From Mesorhizobium sp. M1C.F.Ca.ET.210.01.1.1 (GTDB lineage: Bacteria; Pseudomonadota; Alphaproteobacteria; Rhizobiales; Rhizobiaceae), in assembly GCF_004791585.1 (NCBI RefSeq), contig NZ_SRUU01000008.1:1-64000 (forward strand): DNA of 64,000 bases. Direction: 5' to 3'. The position numbers and the translations under genes are program-made. Positions 34,672-43,303 of this stretch are shown here, piece after piece. Each line of letters starts with the position of its first letter. The first letter of the stretch is position 1. The notes below the pieces were generated by a model. That model did no database searches, had not been told where the DNA came from, and saw nothing but the letters and a program-made list of their open reading frames with translations.

Positions 34672-35577
34672 ATGAAGCGTGCCCGGCTGCCGTTGACGGC
34701 GCTCAGGAGCTTCGAAACCGCCGGTCGGCACTTGAGCTTCAGCCGCGCGGCGCAGGAGCTCTACGTGTCGCAGGCGGCGATCAGCCGGCAGATCCGCGAG
34801 CTCGAGACCTTCCTGCGCCAGCCGCTGTTTCTCCGTCTCTATCGGCGCGTCGAACTGACGGATGCCGGCCGCCGGCTGCTCGACCAACTGGTGAGAAGCT
34901 TCGACGATATCGACCGGGTGCTGTCGGAACTGGAGACCTCGCCGGCGCAGTCGGTGGTGCGCGTCAGCGTCGAACCTTCGCTTGCGGCGGTATGGCTGGT
35001 GCCACGGCTCAATCGCTTTCGCCAATTGCGACCCGATATCGATATCTCCCTGGATGTCGATCCGAGATTGATCGAGTTCCGCGGCGACCAGCCCGAGCTC
35101 GCCTTGCGTTTCAGCTCGCGCGCCACCGCGTGGCCGCGCAGCGATGCCGAGCGCCTGGCCTCGACCGTTGATTCACCGGTCCTGTCACCGGCGTTGCTGG
35201 CGGCCGGTCCTCCCCTGGAGAAGCCGATCGACCTTCGCCACTACACGCTGCTGCACGAGGAAAACCGCCAGGGCTGGGCGCGCTGGTTCGAAGCGGCCGG
35301 CGTGCCTGGCGACGCAGTTCCGGCGCGCGGCCCGATGCTCGCCGACGCTTCGCTTTCGAAGCAGGCAGCACTCCTCGGCCACGGCGTGGCGCTGGGTGAT
35401 CTCCTGCAGATCGGTGACGAGCTCGCGTCGGGCGCGCTGGTGAAGCCTTTCGAGATCGACGTCGCGTCCGGCGCCTATTGGCTGGTGGCGAGAAACCTGA
35501 CGGATCTTTCCGAGCCGGCCAAGGCTTTCGCCGACTGGATCAGAGGCGAATTCGCCATGACCAAGCGAACAGTTTAG
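34672..35577 (+). CDS. LysR family transcriptional regulator, GcvA-like
   Basis: A 301-residue regulator. The winged helix-turn-helix is at about residues 8-65 (LPLTALRSFETAGRHLSFSR, AAQELYVSQAAISRQIRELE), closely following the GcvA subgroup. The effector domain contains VRVSVEPSLAAVWLVPRLNR and RFRQLRPDIDISLDVDPRLI. GcvA regulates glycine cleavage in enterics, but here the gcv genes have a riboswitch and lie 27 kb away, so I do not infer that role. A T-N11-A palindrome lies directly before the start, suggesting autorepression. Confidence 0.9.
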   Translation: MKRARLPLTALRSFETAGRHLSFSRAAQELYVSQAAISRQIRELETFLRQPLFLRLYRRVELTDAGRRLLDQLVRSFDDIDRVLSELETSPAQSVVRVSVEPSLAAVWLVPRLNRFRQLRPDIDISLDVDPRLIEFRGDQPELALRFSSRATAWPRSDAERLASTVDSPVLSPALLAAGPPLEKPIDLRHYTLLHEENRQGWARWFEAAGVPGDAVPARGPMLADASLSKQAALLGHGVALGDLLQIGDELASGALVKPFEIDVASGAYWLVARNLTDLSEPAKAFADWIRGEFAMTKRTV

Positions 35578-35587
35578 GGGCTTGTGA

Positions 35588-36034
35588 TCAAGCGGCCTCT
35601 CCCGCTCGCTTCTTCTCGATCTGGCCGATCGCGTCGACCACCGCATCGAAGGTCAGCATGGTCGAAGTGTGACGCGCCTTGTAGTCGCGCACCGGCTCCA
35701 GATATTTCAGATCGGCGAAGCGGCCTTCCGGCGGCGCGCCGTTTTCCTTCAGCATCTTCAGCATGGTCTCGCGCACCGCGCGCAATTCATCGGCCTTGGC
35801 GCCAATCACATGCTGGGCCATGATCGAGGACGAAGCCTGGCCGAGGGCACAGGCCTTCACGTCATGGGCGAAATCGGTCACTACATCGCCGTCCATTTTC
35901 AAGTCGACGGTGACGGTCGAGCCGCACAATTTGGAATGCGCCCGGGCGGTCGCATCGGGATGATCGAGGCGGCCGATCCGCGCGATATTTCCGGCGAAGC
36001 CGAGAATTTTCGCATTGTAGACATCGTCGATCAT
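35588..36034 (-). CDS. NifU/SufU-like iron-sulfur cluster scaffold homologue
   Basis: A 148-residue protein aligned with the IscU/NifU N-terminal domain: [20 protein letters not shown], then [18 protein letters not shown] with Cys37 and [20 protein letters not shown] with Cys62. The third cluster-ligand cysteine of IscU, expected near residue 123, is absent (ARHTSTML). This is the variant that I recall in many Rhizobiales, so it may not be a standard scaffold. The ATG at 36034 is chosen because upstream residues are non-conserved. It is divergent from folE. Confidence 0.85.
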   Translation of the reverse strand: MIDDVYNAKILGFAGNIARIGRLDHPDATARAHSKLCGSTVTVDLKMDGDVVTDFAHDVKACALGQASSSIMAQHVIGAKADELRAVRETMLKMLKENGAPPEGRFADLKYLEPVRDYKARHTSTMLTFDAVVDAIGQIEKKRAGEAA

Positions 36035-36269
36035 TTTTTTCCAATCCGTCGCCGCCAAGCGAACAGCGTTTGCCGCTGTTGCGTCTTCCTTTCGCTCTGC
36101 ACGACCATATATAATGGCCGCAGCCGGGCATCGACAAGGCGACCTCAAGCTATTGTCATTGCTCATCTGTTCACGCCGCTTGCGGGCTGGAAACCGGGCG
36201 AGTTTCACCCGAAGGTCGTGGTCCGTTCAACTCGTCCCACCTTTGAGTGGGACTACGGGAGACGCCTTT
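36035..36269. promoter_or_regulatory. Divergent NifU-like/folE promoter region with a leader hairpin
   Basis: TATAAT at 36110-36115 on the plus strand is a candidate -10 for folE. GTCCCAC (36234-36240) and GTGGGAC (36247-36253) form a perfect 7-bp inverted repeat with a 6-base loop, ending a few bases before the GGGAGA ribosome site of folE. The hairpin could influence folE translation or be a protein-binding site. Confidence 0.45.
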
Positions 36270-36896
36270 ATGGATGCCGTCATCAAGAAACTCATGCCCC
36301 CCTCCTCCTACATGGAAAAGCCGGTCACCGACCGGCCGAGCGAAGCCGAGGTCGAGGCCGCCGTGCGCACGCTCTTGCGCTGGACCGGCGACAATCCGGA
36401 CCGCGAAGGCCTTGTCGACACGCCTAAGCGCGTCACCAAGGCCTTCCGCGAGATGTTCAACGGCTACGACATGTGTCCGGCCGAGGAGCTTGGCCGTACC
36501 TTCGAGGAAGTGGCCGGCTATGACGATCTCGTGATCGTCAGGGACATAAAGTTCCACTCCCATTGCGAGCACCACATGGTGCCGATCATCGGCAAGGCGC
36601 ATGTCGGCTACCTGCCCGACGGCAAGGTCGTGGGTCTGTCCAAGATCGCGCGCGTCGTCGACATCTTCGCGCATCGCCTGCAGACGCAGGAAGCGATGAC
36701 GGCGCAGATCGCCGGGGTCATCCAGGACGTGCTCAACCCTCGCGGCGTCGCCGTCATGATCGAGGCCGAGCATATGTGCATGGCCATGCGCGGCATCCGC
36801 AAGCAGGACTCGACCACCCTCACCTCGACCTTCACCGGCGTCTTCAAGGACACACCCGAGGAACAGGTGCGCTTCGTCACCATGGTGCGCGGCTGA
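36270..36896 (+). CDS. folE: GTP cyclohydrolase I
   Basis: A 208-residue type IA enzyme converting GTP to 7,8-dihydroneopterin triphosphate for folate synthesis. The zinc-binding and catalytic region [20 protein letters not shown] contains Cys99 and His102, and Cys170 follows in [18 protein letters not shown]. The ATG at 36270 has GGGAGACGC upstream; the open frame before it is intergenic. The neighbours (NifU-like gene, hisI) form an arrangement I recall as conserved in Rhizobiales. Confidence 0.97.
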   Translation: MDAVIKKLMPPSSYMEKPVTDRPSEAEVEAAVRTLLRWTGDNPDREGLVDTPKRVTKAFREMFNGYDMCPAEELGRTFEEVAGYDDLVIVRDIKFHSHCEHHMVPIIGKAHVGYLPDGKVVGLSKIARVVDIFAHRLQTQEAMTAQIAGVIQDVLNPRGVAVMIEAEHMCMAMRGIRKQDSTTLTSTFTGVFKDTPEEQVRFVTMVRG

Positions 36897-36956
36897 TCGC
36901 TGGCCGGCCATCACCTCCCAAAGGCGGGTTGAGGTTTAGATCAGACGACCGAACTG

Positions 36957-37050
36957 GGTGGTTTCCGAGAACCGGCGCGAGGCGTACTTAGAGTATGTGA
37001 GCACCGGTAGCCCCGGGGAGCCGCCATTTGCAGGCCGGCCTCACCTGAAT
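36957..37050 (+). repeat. Dispersed 94-bp repeat, copy 2
   Basis: Begins GGTGGTTTCCGAGAACCGG and ends GGCCGGCCTCACCTGAAT. It shares with copy 1 (10521-10613) the blocks GAGAACCGG, GCGTACTTA, GTGAGCACCGG and the identical last 30 bases. GTGAG and CTCAC can pair as in copy 1. It lies between folE and hisI, 35 bp before the hisI ATG and in the same direction. Confidence 0.8.
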
Positions 37051-37084
37051 ATCAACGCGCCTTGCAATCGAACAGGGACCGGCC

Positions 37085-37543
37085 ATGTCGGCACTCGAAT
37101 TTCCCAAAGCTCCAGCGGACAAGAAGGCGCTGGAGGAAGGAGCCGTCCTTTCTCCGCGCTTCGATGCCGCCGGCCTCGTGACCGTCGTCGTCACCGACGC
37201 CGGCGACGGCATGCTCTTGATGGTCGCGCATATGAACGCGGAGGCGCTGGCGCTGACGCTCGAGACCGGCATTGCGCACTACTGGTCGCGCTCGCGCAAC
37301 GCGCTCTGGAAGAAGGGCGAGACCTCGGGCAACGTCCAGCGTGTCGTCGAGATGCGCACGGATTGTGACCAGGACGCGATATGGTTGAGCGTCAAAGTAT
37401 TGGGCCACGACGCAACTTGTCACACTGGCAGACGTTCCTGCTTTTATCGGACGGTGGGGTTCAACGACGGCAAGGCGGTGCTTGTCGACGATGGCAGCAA
37501 GCCGCTGTTCGATGCGCAACAGACGTATCGGAAGCCGGTGTGA
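37085..37543 (+). CDS. hisI: Phosphoribosyl-AMP cyclohydrolase
   Basis: A 152-residue monofunctional HisI that opens the adenine ring of PR-AMP in histidine synthesis. Zinc and Mg2+ ligand motifs are seen in [20 protein letters not shown] and [11 protein letters not shown], together with [20 protein letters not shown]. HisE is not fused, as usual in alphaproteobacteria. It follows folE and a dispersed repeat. Confidence 0.96.
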   Translation: MSALEFPKAPADKKALEEGAVLSPRFDAAGLVTVVVTDAGDGMLLMVAHMNAEALALTLETGIAHYWSRSRNALWKKGETSGNVQRVVEMRTDCDQDAIWLSVKVLGHDATCHTGRRSCFYRTVGFNDGKAVLVDDGSKPLFDAQQTYRKPV

Positions 37544-37624
37544 ACCATTCAATATTCACAAATCACTCATATTCACTATTCTCAAACAACCTTGGTGTAG
37601 AAGGGATACGGGACAAGGGAGATC

Positions 37625-38599
37625 ATGATGCTCGAATGGGCGTCATTGCGCAGCAGACCTGACGTTCAGGAGGCCAACGGCCTCGCATCGTCCGGCGGCG
37701 TGCCCGAGCCGAAGTCGGCCAAGAAGGCGGGCATCTCGCTGGCGCTGGGCGGCGGCTGCGCACGTGGCTGGGCTCATATCGGTGTCTTGCGCGCCCTGGA
37801 CGAAGCCGGCATCGAAGTATCGATGATCGCCGGCACCTCGATCGGCGCGCTGGTCGGCGGCTGCTATATCGCAGGCAAGCTGGACGAGCTGGAGGAGTTC
37901 GCCAGAAGCCTGACGAAGCGGCGCATCTTCGGGCTTCTCGATCTCAATCTGCGCGGCAGCGGCCTGTTCGGCGGCTTGAAGCTCGATGCGCGGTTGCGCG
38001 AGCACATGGCAGGCATCCGTTTCGAGGACCTGACAAAGCCATTCGTCGCCGTCGCTTCGGAAATCCGCACCGGCCACGAAATCTGGCTGTCGAACGGTTT
38101 GCTGATCACCGCCATGCGCGCGTCCTATGCGCTGCCCGGCGTGTTCGAGCCGGTGAACTGCAATGGCCGCGTGCTGGTCGATGGTGCGCTGGTCAATCCG
38201 GTGCCGGTCTCGGTCTGCCGCGCCTACGAGCAGCCGCTGGTCGTTGCCGTCAACCTGCATTACGACCTGTTCGGGCGCGCCGCGGTCATCAAGCACAGCG
38301 CTGGCGAGCTCGTCATCGAAACCGACGCTCCGCGTCCAGGCCAGGTCAATCCGCAGTACCAGCCGCACCAGACCCGTCTTGGCATCACCGGCGTCATGGT
38401 CGAGGCCTTCAACATCATCCAGGACCGGATTTCGCGCGCCAGGCTCGCCGGCGATCCACCGGATATGTCGCTGCAGCCGAAGCTCAGCCATATCGGCCTG
38501 ACCGAGTTCCACCGCGCCGACGAGGCGATCCGCCTCGGCTATCAGGCGACGATGTCCCAGATCAGCGAATTGACGCGGCTGCAGACAGTCCTGGCCTGA
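37625..38599 (+). CDS. Patatin-like phospholipase family protein
   Basis: A 324-residue putative serine acyl hydrolase of the RssA type. The oxyanion motif is GGGCARG (42-48), the nucleophile Ser72 sits in GTSIG (70-74), and the catalytic Asp186 is in DGALVN. No signal peptide is clear, so it is likely cytosolic or membrane-associated. Two adjacent ATG codons follow AAGGGAGATC. The upstream 80 bp are strikingly A+T-rich and contain two copies of ATATTCAC. Confidence 0.9.
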   Translation: MMLEWASLRSRPDVQEANGLASSGGVPEPKSAKKAGISLALGGGCARGWAHIGVLRALDEAGIEVSMIAGTSIGALVGGCYIAGKLDELEEFARSLTKRRIFGLLDLNLRGSGLFGGLKLDARLREHMAGIRFEDLTKPFVAVASEIRTGHEIWLSNGLLITAMRASYALPGVFEPVNCNGRVLVDGALVNPVPVSVCRAYEQPLVVAVNLHYDLFGRAAVIKHSAGELVIETDAPRPGQVNPQYQPHQTRLGITGVMVEAFNIIQDRISRARLAGDPPDMSLQPKLSHIGLTEFHRADEAIRLGYQATMSQISELTRLQTVLA

Positions 38600-38618
38600 C
38601 CTGAAGCATCAGCGCAGC

Positions 38619-40403
38619 TTAGGCAATTGCGGCATCCGTGATGCGGAATTGCACGGTGCGGTTGCCGTTCCAGTAATTGCCCGACAGCGAACCGGCGACA
38701 TGCACGGTCTTGCCCCTGTTCTTGAACAGGAATTCGCCGAGCGCGGTATCGACGGCCCGGAACGCGATCGCCTGGAGGCTGCCGCCGCTTTGCGACTGCA
38801 GATCGGCGCGGATGTGATTGGTGCCGATCGGCCGTGCATCTGTGAGCCTGTGGCGCGGCAGCACGAACACCGGCGCGATATGTCCAGCGCCGAACGGGCC
38901 GGCTTTCTCCAGCGCGTCGAGAAGCGAAAGCGTCGCGCCCTCGGCAGCCAGTGCGCCGTCGATCGCCAGGCTCTCCTCGCTCTGCAGCCGGAACACGTCC
39001 GCTGCCGCGCGCTCCTCGAAGAAGGCCCGAAGCGCGCCGAGCTTCGCGCGCTCGACGGTGATGCCGGCCGCCATGGCGTGGCCGCCGCCCTTGACGATCA
39101 GCCCGGCGTCGGCCGCCTCGCTCACCAGCCGGCCGAGATCGAAGCCGGGCACCGAACGTCCCGAACCGGTGCCGACGCCGGTCGAATTGAAGGCGATGGC
39201 GAAGGCCGGACGGCGCGCATGATCCTTGAGCCGGGAGGCGATCAGCCCGACGATGCCGGGGTGCCAATTGTTGCTGGCGGTGACGACGATGGCCGGGCCG
39301 CTGCCGCCGGCAAGCTCGGCATCGGCTTCGGCGCGCGCCTGCGCCAGCATCTCCATCTCCATCTGCTGCCGTTCCTGGTTCAGCCGGTCGAGCGTCTCGG
39401 CAATGCCTGCGGCCTCGACAGGATCGTCGGTGGCCAAAAGCCGGCTGCCGAGCGCGGCGTCGCCGATGCGTCCGCCCGCGTTGATGCGCGGTCCGATCAG
39501 ATAGGCGAGATGAAAGGTGTTGATCGGCTCGCCGATGCGCGAGACCCGTGCAAGCGCCGCCAGCCCTTCATTCTTCTGCTGGCGCGCCACTTGCAGTCCC
39601 TTGACCACGAACGCGCGATTGACCCCGGTGAGCGGCACCACGTCGCAGACCGTCGCCAGCGCCACGAGGTCGAGCAGCGAAAGCAGATCGACGGGCGCGG
39701 CGTTTGGCAGCCTGTCGCGCAGCACCTTCGCCATCTGCACCAGGCACAGGAAGACCACGCCGGCAGCGCAAAGATGACCTTGCCCTGAAAGATCGTCCTC
39801 CCGGTTTGGGTTCACCACCGCATCCGCCGCTGGCAGCGCGCCGCCGACCTGGTGGTGGTCGAGCACCACCACATCTGCGCCAGCCTGCTTGGCGGCCTCG
39901 ATCGACGCGGCGCTGTTGGTGCCGCAGTCGACGGTCACGATCAGCTTCGCGCCGCGCGAGATCAGCTCGCGCATGGCCTCCGGATTGGGGCCGTAACCTT
40001 CGAAGATGCGGTCGGGGATATAGATTTCGCAGGGTACCGAAAAATGCGCGAGAAACCGCTTCAGCAGCGCCGACGACGCCGCACCGTCGACATCGTAGTC
40101 GCCGAAGATCGCCACCTTCTCGCCGGCCACGATCGCGTCCGCCAGCCGCGCCGCCGCCTTCTCCATATCGGTCAGCGAGGCCGGATTCGGCAAAAGCTCG
40201 CGAATGGTCGGATCGAGGAAGCGCTCGGCCTGCTCCACCGTCACACCGCGCCCGGCAAGGACGCGCGCCACGATGTCGGGCACACCATGGCCCTGAGCGA
40301 TGGCCAGAGCAGCCATGTCCTGCCGCTCGGTCAGCCGATGTTCCCAGGAAACACCGGTCGCCGACTGCCTGACATCGAGGAAGAAGCGCTTTTCGCCGCT
40401 CAA
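38619..40403 (-). CDS. recJ: Single-stranded-DNA-specific exonuclease RecJ
   Basis: A 594-residue 5'-3' exonuclease for recombination and mismatch repair. The DHH phosphoesterase motifs are GDYDVDGAAS (Asp102, 104, 106) and LDHHQVGG (182-184), followed by the DHHA1 motif VKGGGHAMAAGIT and a C-terminal OB fold. The start is a TTG at 40403, directly after the TAG of the DUF6434 gene. KRFFLDVRQSATG following it is conserved in relatives that I recall, so the rare start is supported over the next ATG at residue 30. Confidence 0.94.
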   Translation of the reverse strand: MSGEKRFFLDVRQSATGVSWEHRLTERQDMAALAIAQGHGVPDIVARVLAGRGVTVEQAERFLDPTIRELLPNPASLTDMEKAAARLADAIVAGEKVAIFGDYDVDGAASSALLKRFLAHFSVPCEIYIPDRIFEGYGPNPEAMRELISRGAKLIVTVDCGTNSAASIEAAKQAGADVVVLDHHQVGGALPAADAVVNPNREDDLSGQGHLCAAGVVFLCLVQMAKVLRDRLPNAAPVDLLSLLDLVALATVCDVVPLTGVNRAFVVKGLQVARQQKNEGLAALARVSRIGEPINTFHLAYLIGPRINAGGRIGDAALGSRLLATDDPVEAAGIAETLDRLNQERQQMEMEMLAQARAEADAELAGGSGPAIVVTASNNWHPGIVGLIASRLKDHARRPAFAIAFNSTGVGTGSGRSVPGFDLGRLVSEAADAGLIVKGGGHAMAAGITVERAKLGALRAFFEERAAADVFRLQSEESLAIDGALAAEGATLSLLDALEKAGPFGAGHIAPVFVLPRHRLTDARPIGTNHIRADLQSQSGGSLQAIAFRAVDTALGEFLFKNRGKTVHVAGSLSGNYWNGNRTVQFRITDAAIA

Positions 40404-40628
40404 CTACGCTTTCCGCTTATCAGCCTGGCGGCGGAGCCATTCGTCCGCCGCATCGCCCATGGTCTTTTCCGTACCATCCTTGAGCCAGGTCATGAAAGGG
40501 CGGTCGAACCTGAATGCACTGCCGCATTCGCGTGTCAGAAAGCGGCGCACATTCTGGGTGTTGCGATAGGATTTCGTAATCACCGTAGCACGCGAAATCG
40601 GATCCGCATGCCAGTCGAACGCTATCAT
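40404..40628 (-). CDS. DUF6434-like small protein
   Basis: A 74-residue basic protein with the pattern FDWHADPISRATVITKSYRN, then TQNVRRFLTRECGSAFRFDR and PFMTWLKDGTEKTMGDAADE. This matches what I remember as the DUF6434 domain, often fused to SAP-type DNA-binding segments elsewhere, suggesting nucleic-acid association. The ATG at 40628 follows AGGGATCTGACG. Its stop abuts the recJ TTG start, so the two are translationally linked. Function unknown. Confidence 0.7.
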   Translation of the reverse strand: MIAFDWHADPISRATVITKSYRNTQNVRRFLTRECGSAFRFDRPFMTWLKDGTEKTMGDAADEWLRRQADKRKA

Positions 40629-40700
40629 CGTCAGATCCCTGCAGCCGGTATCGTAGTCGCCGAAATGGCTAACAACTGCGATCCGACCTCGCAAGTAAAT

Positions 40701-41684
40701 CTAGAACTTTTCCAGGTCCTGGTGACGTGCCTTGATCTCGCGCACGGTGCGCGAGGACGAGCGCAGCACGATGGTATGAGTGGTGATGAAGGTGCGGCCG
40801 AACTTCACGCCGTCGAGCAGATTGCCGTCGGTGACGCCGGTTGCCGCGAACAGCACGTCGCCGCGCGCCATGTCCTGCGCCCGATAGATACGCTTCGGAT
40901 CGGAAATGCCCATCTTTTCGGCCCGCGCCACCTTCTCCGGCGTGTCGAGGATCAGCCTGCCCTGCATCTGCCCGCCGGTGCAGCGCAGCGCCGCGGCGGC
41001 CAGCACCCCTTCCGGCGCGCCGCCGGTGCCGAGATAGATATCGATGCCGGTCTCTTCCGGGTCCGTGGTGTGGATGACGCCGGCGACGTCGCCGTCGCCG
41101 ATCAGGCGGATCGCAGCACCCGTGGCGCGCACAGCGTCGATCAGCCTGGCGTGGCGCGGCCGGTCGAGGATGCAGGCGGTAATGTCGGACACCGCCACGC
41201 CCTTGGCCTTGGCGAGGTTGGCGATGTTTTCCGCCGGCGGCGCATCGATGTCGATGATGCCCTCGGCATAGCCCGGACCGATCGCGATCTTGTCCATATA
41301 GACGTCCGGCGCGAACAACAGGCTGCCCTTCTCGGCGATGGCGATGACGGCCAGCGCGTTGGGCAGGTTCTTGGCGCAGATCGTCGTGCCTTCGAGTGGG
41401 TCGAGCGCGATGTCGACCGCCGGGCCTTTGCCGGTGCCGACCTCTTCGCCGATATAGAGCATCGGCGCCTCGTCGCGCTCGCCCTCGCCGATCACCACGG
41501 TACCCTTGATGGCGAGCCGGTTGAGTTCCTGGCGCATGGCGTCGACCGCAACCTGGTCGGCGGCCTTCTCGTCACCGCGACCGCGCAGCCTGGCGGCGGC
41601 GACCGCTGCCCGCTCGGTGACGCGCACCACCTCCATGGTAAGGATCCGGTCGAGGCCGGCGGCGATGTTCTGGGCCATGTTCAT
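40701..41684 (-). CDS. glpX: Fructose-1,6-bisphosphatase class II
   Basis: A 327-residue GlpX-type, Mg2+/Mn2+-dependent gluconeogenic phosphatase. Conserved metal- and substrate-binding motifs include KGTVVIGEGERDEAPMLYIG, ALDPLEGTTICAKNLPNALA, and GTGGAPEGVLAAAALRCTGG near the C-terminus. The ATG at 41684 follows GAGGAATACTTGCTG. The longer open frame to 41855 runs through a repeat. It belongs to a minus-strand run hom-glpX-DUF6434-recJ. Confidence 0.95.
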   Translation of the reverse strand: MNMAQNIAAGLDRILTMEVVRVTERAAVAAARLRGRGDEKAADQVAVDAMRQELNRLAIKGTVVIGEGERDEAPMLYIGEEVGTGKGPAVDIALDPLEGTTICAKNLPNALAVIAIAEKGSLLFAPDVYMDKIAIGPGYAEGIIDIDAPPAENIANLAKAKGVAVSDITACILDRPRHARLIDAVRATGAAIRLIGDGDVAGVIHTTDPEETGIDIYLGTGGAPEGVLAAAALRCTGGQMQGRLILDTPEKVARAEKMGISDPKRIYRAQDMARGDVLFAATGVTDGNLLDGVKFGRTFITTHTIVLRSSSRTVREIKARHQDLEKF

Positions 41685-41718
41685 CAGCAAGTATTCCTCG
41701 TTGGCACTGTTGTTTCCA

Positions 41719-41761
41719 GCAATCCCGGATGGAAAACCGCCAGGCACTTTCCTGGAATTGC
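41719..41761 (+). repeat. Dispersed palindromic element, copy 2
   Basis: GCAATCCC, GGAAAACCG, CACTTTCC and GGAATTGC follow in the same order and spacing as in copies 9831-9874 and 28768-28811. It lies 35 bp upstream of the glpX start. Confidence 0.75.
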
Positions 41762-41880
41762 TCCCGCCTCCCGCCAGAGGCGCGCTTGTTCTGGCAAAGC
41801 TCCATGACAACGGCAAGACTTGCCCCAGCAATTTTTGAAATTGCAGCAATATCAATCGATTGAAGGCGGAATGTTACAAA

Positions 41881-41927
41881 GCATGTCTCCCGAAACTGGA
41901 AGCCGGTTTCGGGCCGAAGACATGCAT
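41881..41927. repeat. Palindromic element downstream of hom
   Basis: GCATGTCT (41881-41888) pairs with AGACATGC (41918-41925), with inner CCCGAAA/TTTCGGG. It has the same plan as 29837-29884 (GCATGTC, GAAA or AAAA, CGGTTT, GACATGCAT). It ends 16 bp from the hom stop codon, and so is 3' of hom. Confidence 0.7.
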
Positions 41928-41942
41928 GAAATCAAATTCGAG

Positions 41943-43256
41943 CTATTCCGCCCGCTCGATGCGGATCACCTGCGGCTTGTCGGTCAGATGACCGTCCTTG
42001 GTGACGCCTTCGACCGCCTTGCGCACGGCCGCTTCCGTCGTCTCGTGAGTGACGAGGATCACCGTCTTTTGCGCCTCGGTCTCCGGCCCCGCCGCCTGCT
42101 GCACGATCGATTCCAGCGAAATGTCGTTGTCGGCCATGCGCTTGGCGATCGCGGCGAAGACGCCGATGCGGTCATGCACGGTGAGCCGGATGAAATAGCC
42201 GCCGGCATGGCTGCGCATCTGCGCTTTCTTATATGGCTTCAGCTCCTTTGCCGGCCAGCCGAAGACCGGCCCGTGCTGGAAGCCTGGCCGGCTCTTGGCG
42301 ATGTCGGCGATGTCGCCGACCACCGCCGAAGCGGTGGCGTTGCCGCCAGCGCCGGGACCGGAGAGCAGAAGCTCGCCCAGGATGTCGGTCTCGATCGCCA
42401 CCGCATTGGTGACGCCGTGCACCTGCGCGATGACCGATGCCGTCGGCACCATGGTCGGGTGCACACGCTGCTCGATGCCACTGTCGGTGCGCTGGGCGAC
42501 GCCGAGCAGCTTGATGCGGTAGCCCAGATCGGCCGCCGCGCGGATGTCGGCCTGAGTGATGTTGGAAATGCCTTCCATATAGATGTCGTTGGCCGCGATC
42601 CTCGTGCCGAAGGCAAGGCTGGTCAGGATCGACAGCTTGTGCGCCGTGTCGTGGCCCTCGATGTCGAAGGTCGGGTCGGCTTCGGCATAGCCCAGCCGCT
42701 GCGCGTCCTTGAGGCAGGCGTCGAAGGTGATGCCTTCGGCTTCCATGCGGGTCAGGATGTAGTTGCAGGTGCCGTTGAGGATGCCGAAGACGCGGGTGAC
42801 CTGGTTGCCGGCCATCGCCTCGCGCATCGTCTTGATGACCGGGATGCCGCCGGCAACCGCGGCCTCGTAGTTGAGCAGCACGCCCTTTTTCTCGGCGATC
42901 TCGGCGAGTTGCACGCCATGCTTGGCCAACAGCGCCTTGTTGGCGGTCACGACATGACGTCCGGCCTCGAGCGCCGCTTTCACCGACGCACGCGCCGGCC
43001 CTTCGTCGCCGCCGATCAGCTCGACGAACACATCGATGTCGGCCTTTTCGGCCAACTCGACGGCATCGTCGAACCACTTGGCGGTGCTGACATCGACGCC
43101 GCGGTCGCGCTTCGGGTCGCGCGCCGAGACGGCGGTGACGACGATGTCGCGGCCGCACTGGCGGGTGAGTTCGGCAGCCTTTTCCTGCAGCACGCGCGCC
43201 ACCGAGGCGCCCACCGTGCCGAGGCCGGCAATTCCAACACGCAACGCTTCAGCCAT
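41943..43256 (-). CDS. hom: Homoserine dehydrogenase
   Basis: A 437-residue NAD(P)-dependent enzyme of threonine/methionine synthesis. The N-terminal Rossmann motif is VGIAGLGTVGASVARVL, the catalytic domain has VTRVFGILNGTCNYILTRME and GYAEADPTFDIEGHDTAHKL, and a C-terminal ACT domain (about 352-437) implies feedback control by threonine. It is not fused to aspartokinase. It follows the AlaC-type aminotransferase gene by 47 bp on the same strand. Confidence 0.97.
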   Translation of the reverse strand: MAEALRVGIAGLGTVGASVARVLQEKAAELTRQCGRDIVVTAVSARDPKRDRGVDVSTAKWFDDAVELAEKADIDVFVELIGGDEGPARASVKAALEAGRHVVTANKALLAKHGVQLAEIAEKKGVLLNYEAAVAGGIPVIKTMREAMAGNQVTRVFGILNGTCNYILTRMEAEGITFDACLKDAQRLGYAEADPTFDIEGHDTAHKLSILTSLAFGTRIAANDIYMEGISNITQADIRAAADLGYRIKLLGVAQRTDSGIEQRVHPTMVPTASVIAQVHGVTNAVAIETDILGELLLSGPGAGGNATASAVVGDIADIAKSRPGFQHGPVFGWPAKELKPYKKAQMRSHAGGYFIRLTVHDRIGVFAAIAKRMADNDISLESIVQQAAGPETEAQKTVILVTHETTEAAVRKAVEGVTKDGHLTDKPQVIRIERAE

Positions 43257-43303
43257 GTCCGGCGACGCCCCTCAAAGATTGGTCGGTGTGATGTGCGGTG
43301 AAC

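Noticed and set aside
34672..35577. GcvA-like LysR as regulator of the gcvTHP genes
   Set aside because: The similarity is to the subgroup only; the genes are 27 kb apart and gcvTHP already has a glycine riboswitch.
36958..37368. Open frame starting inside the dispersed repeat before hisI
   Set aside because: It reads through a non-coding repeat and then hisI in the wrong frame.
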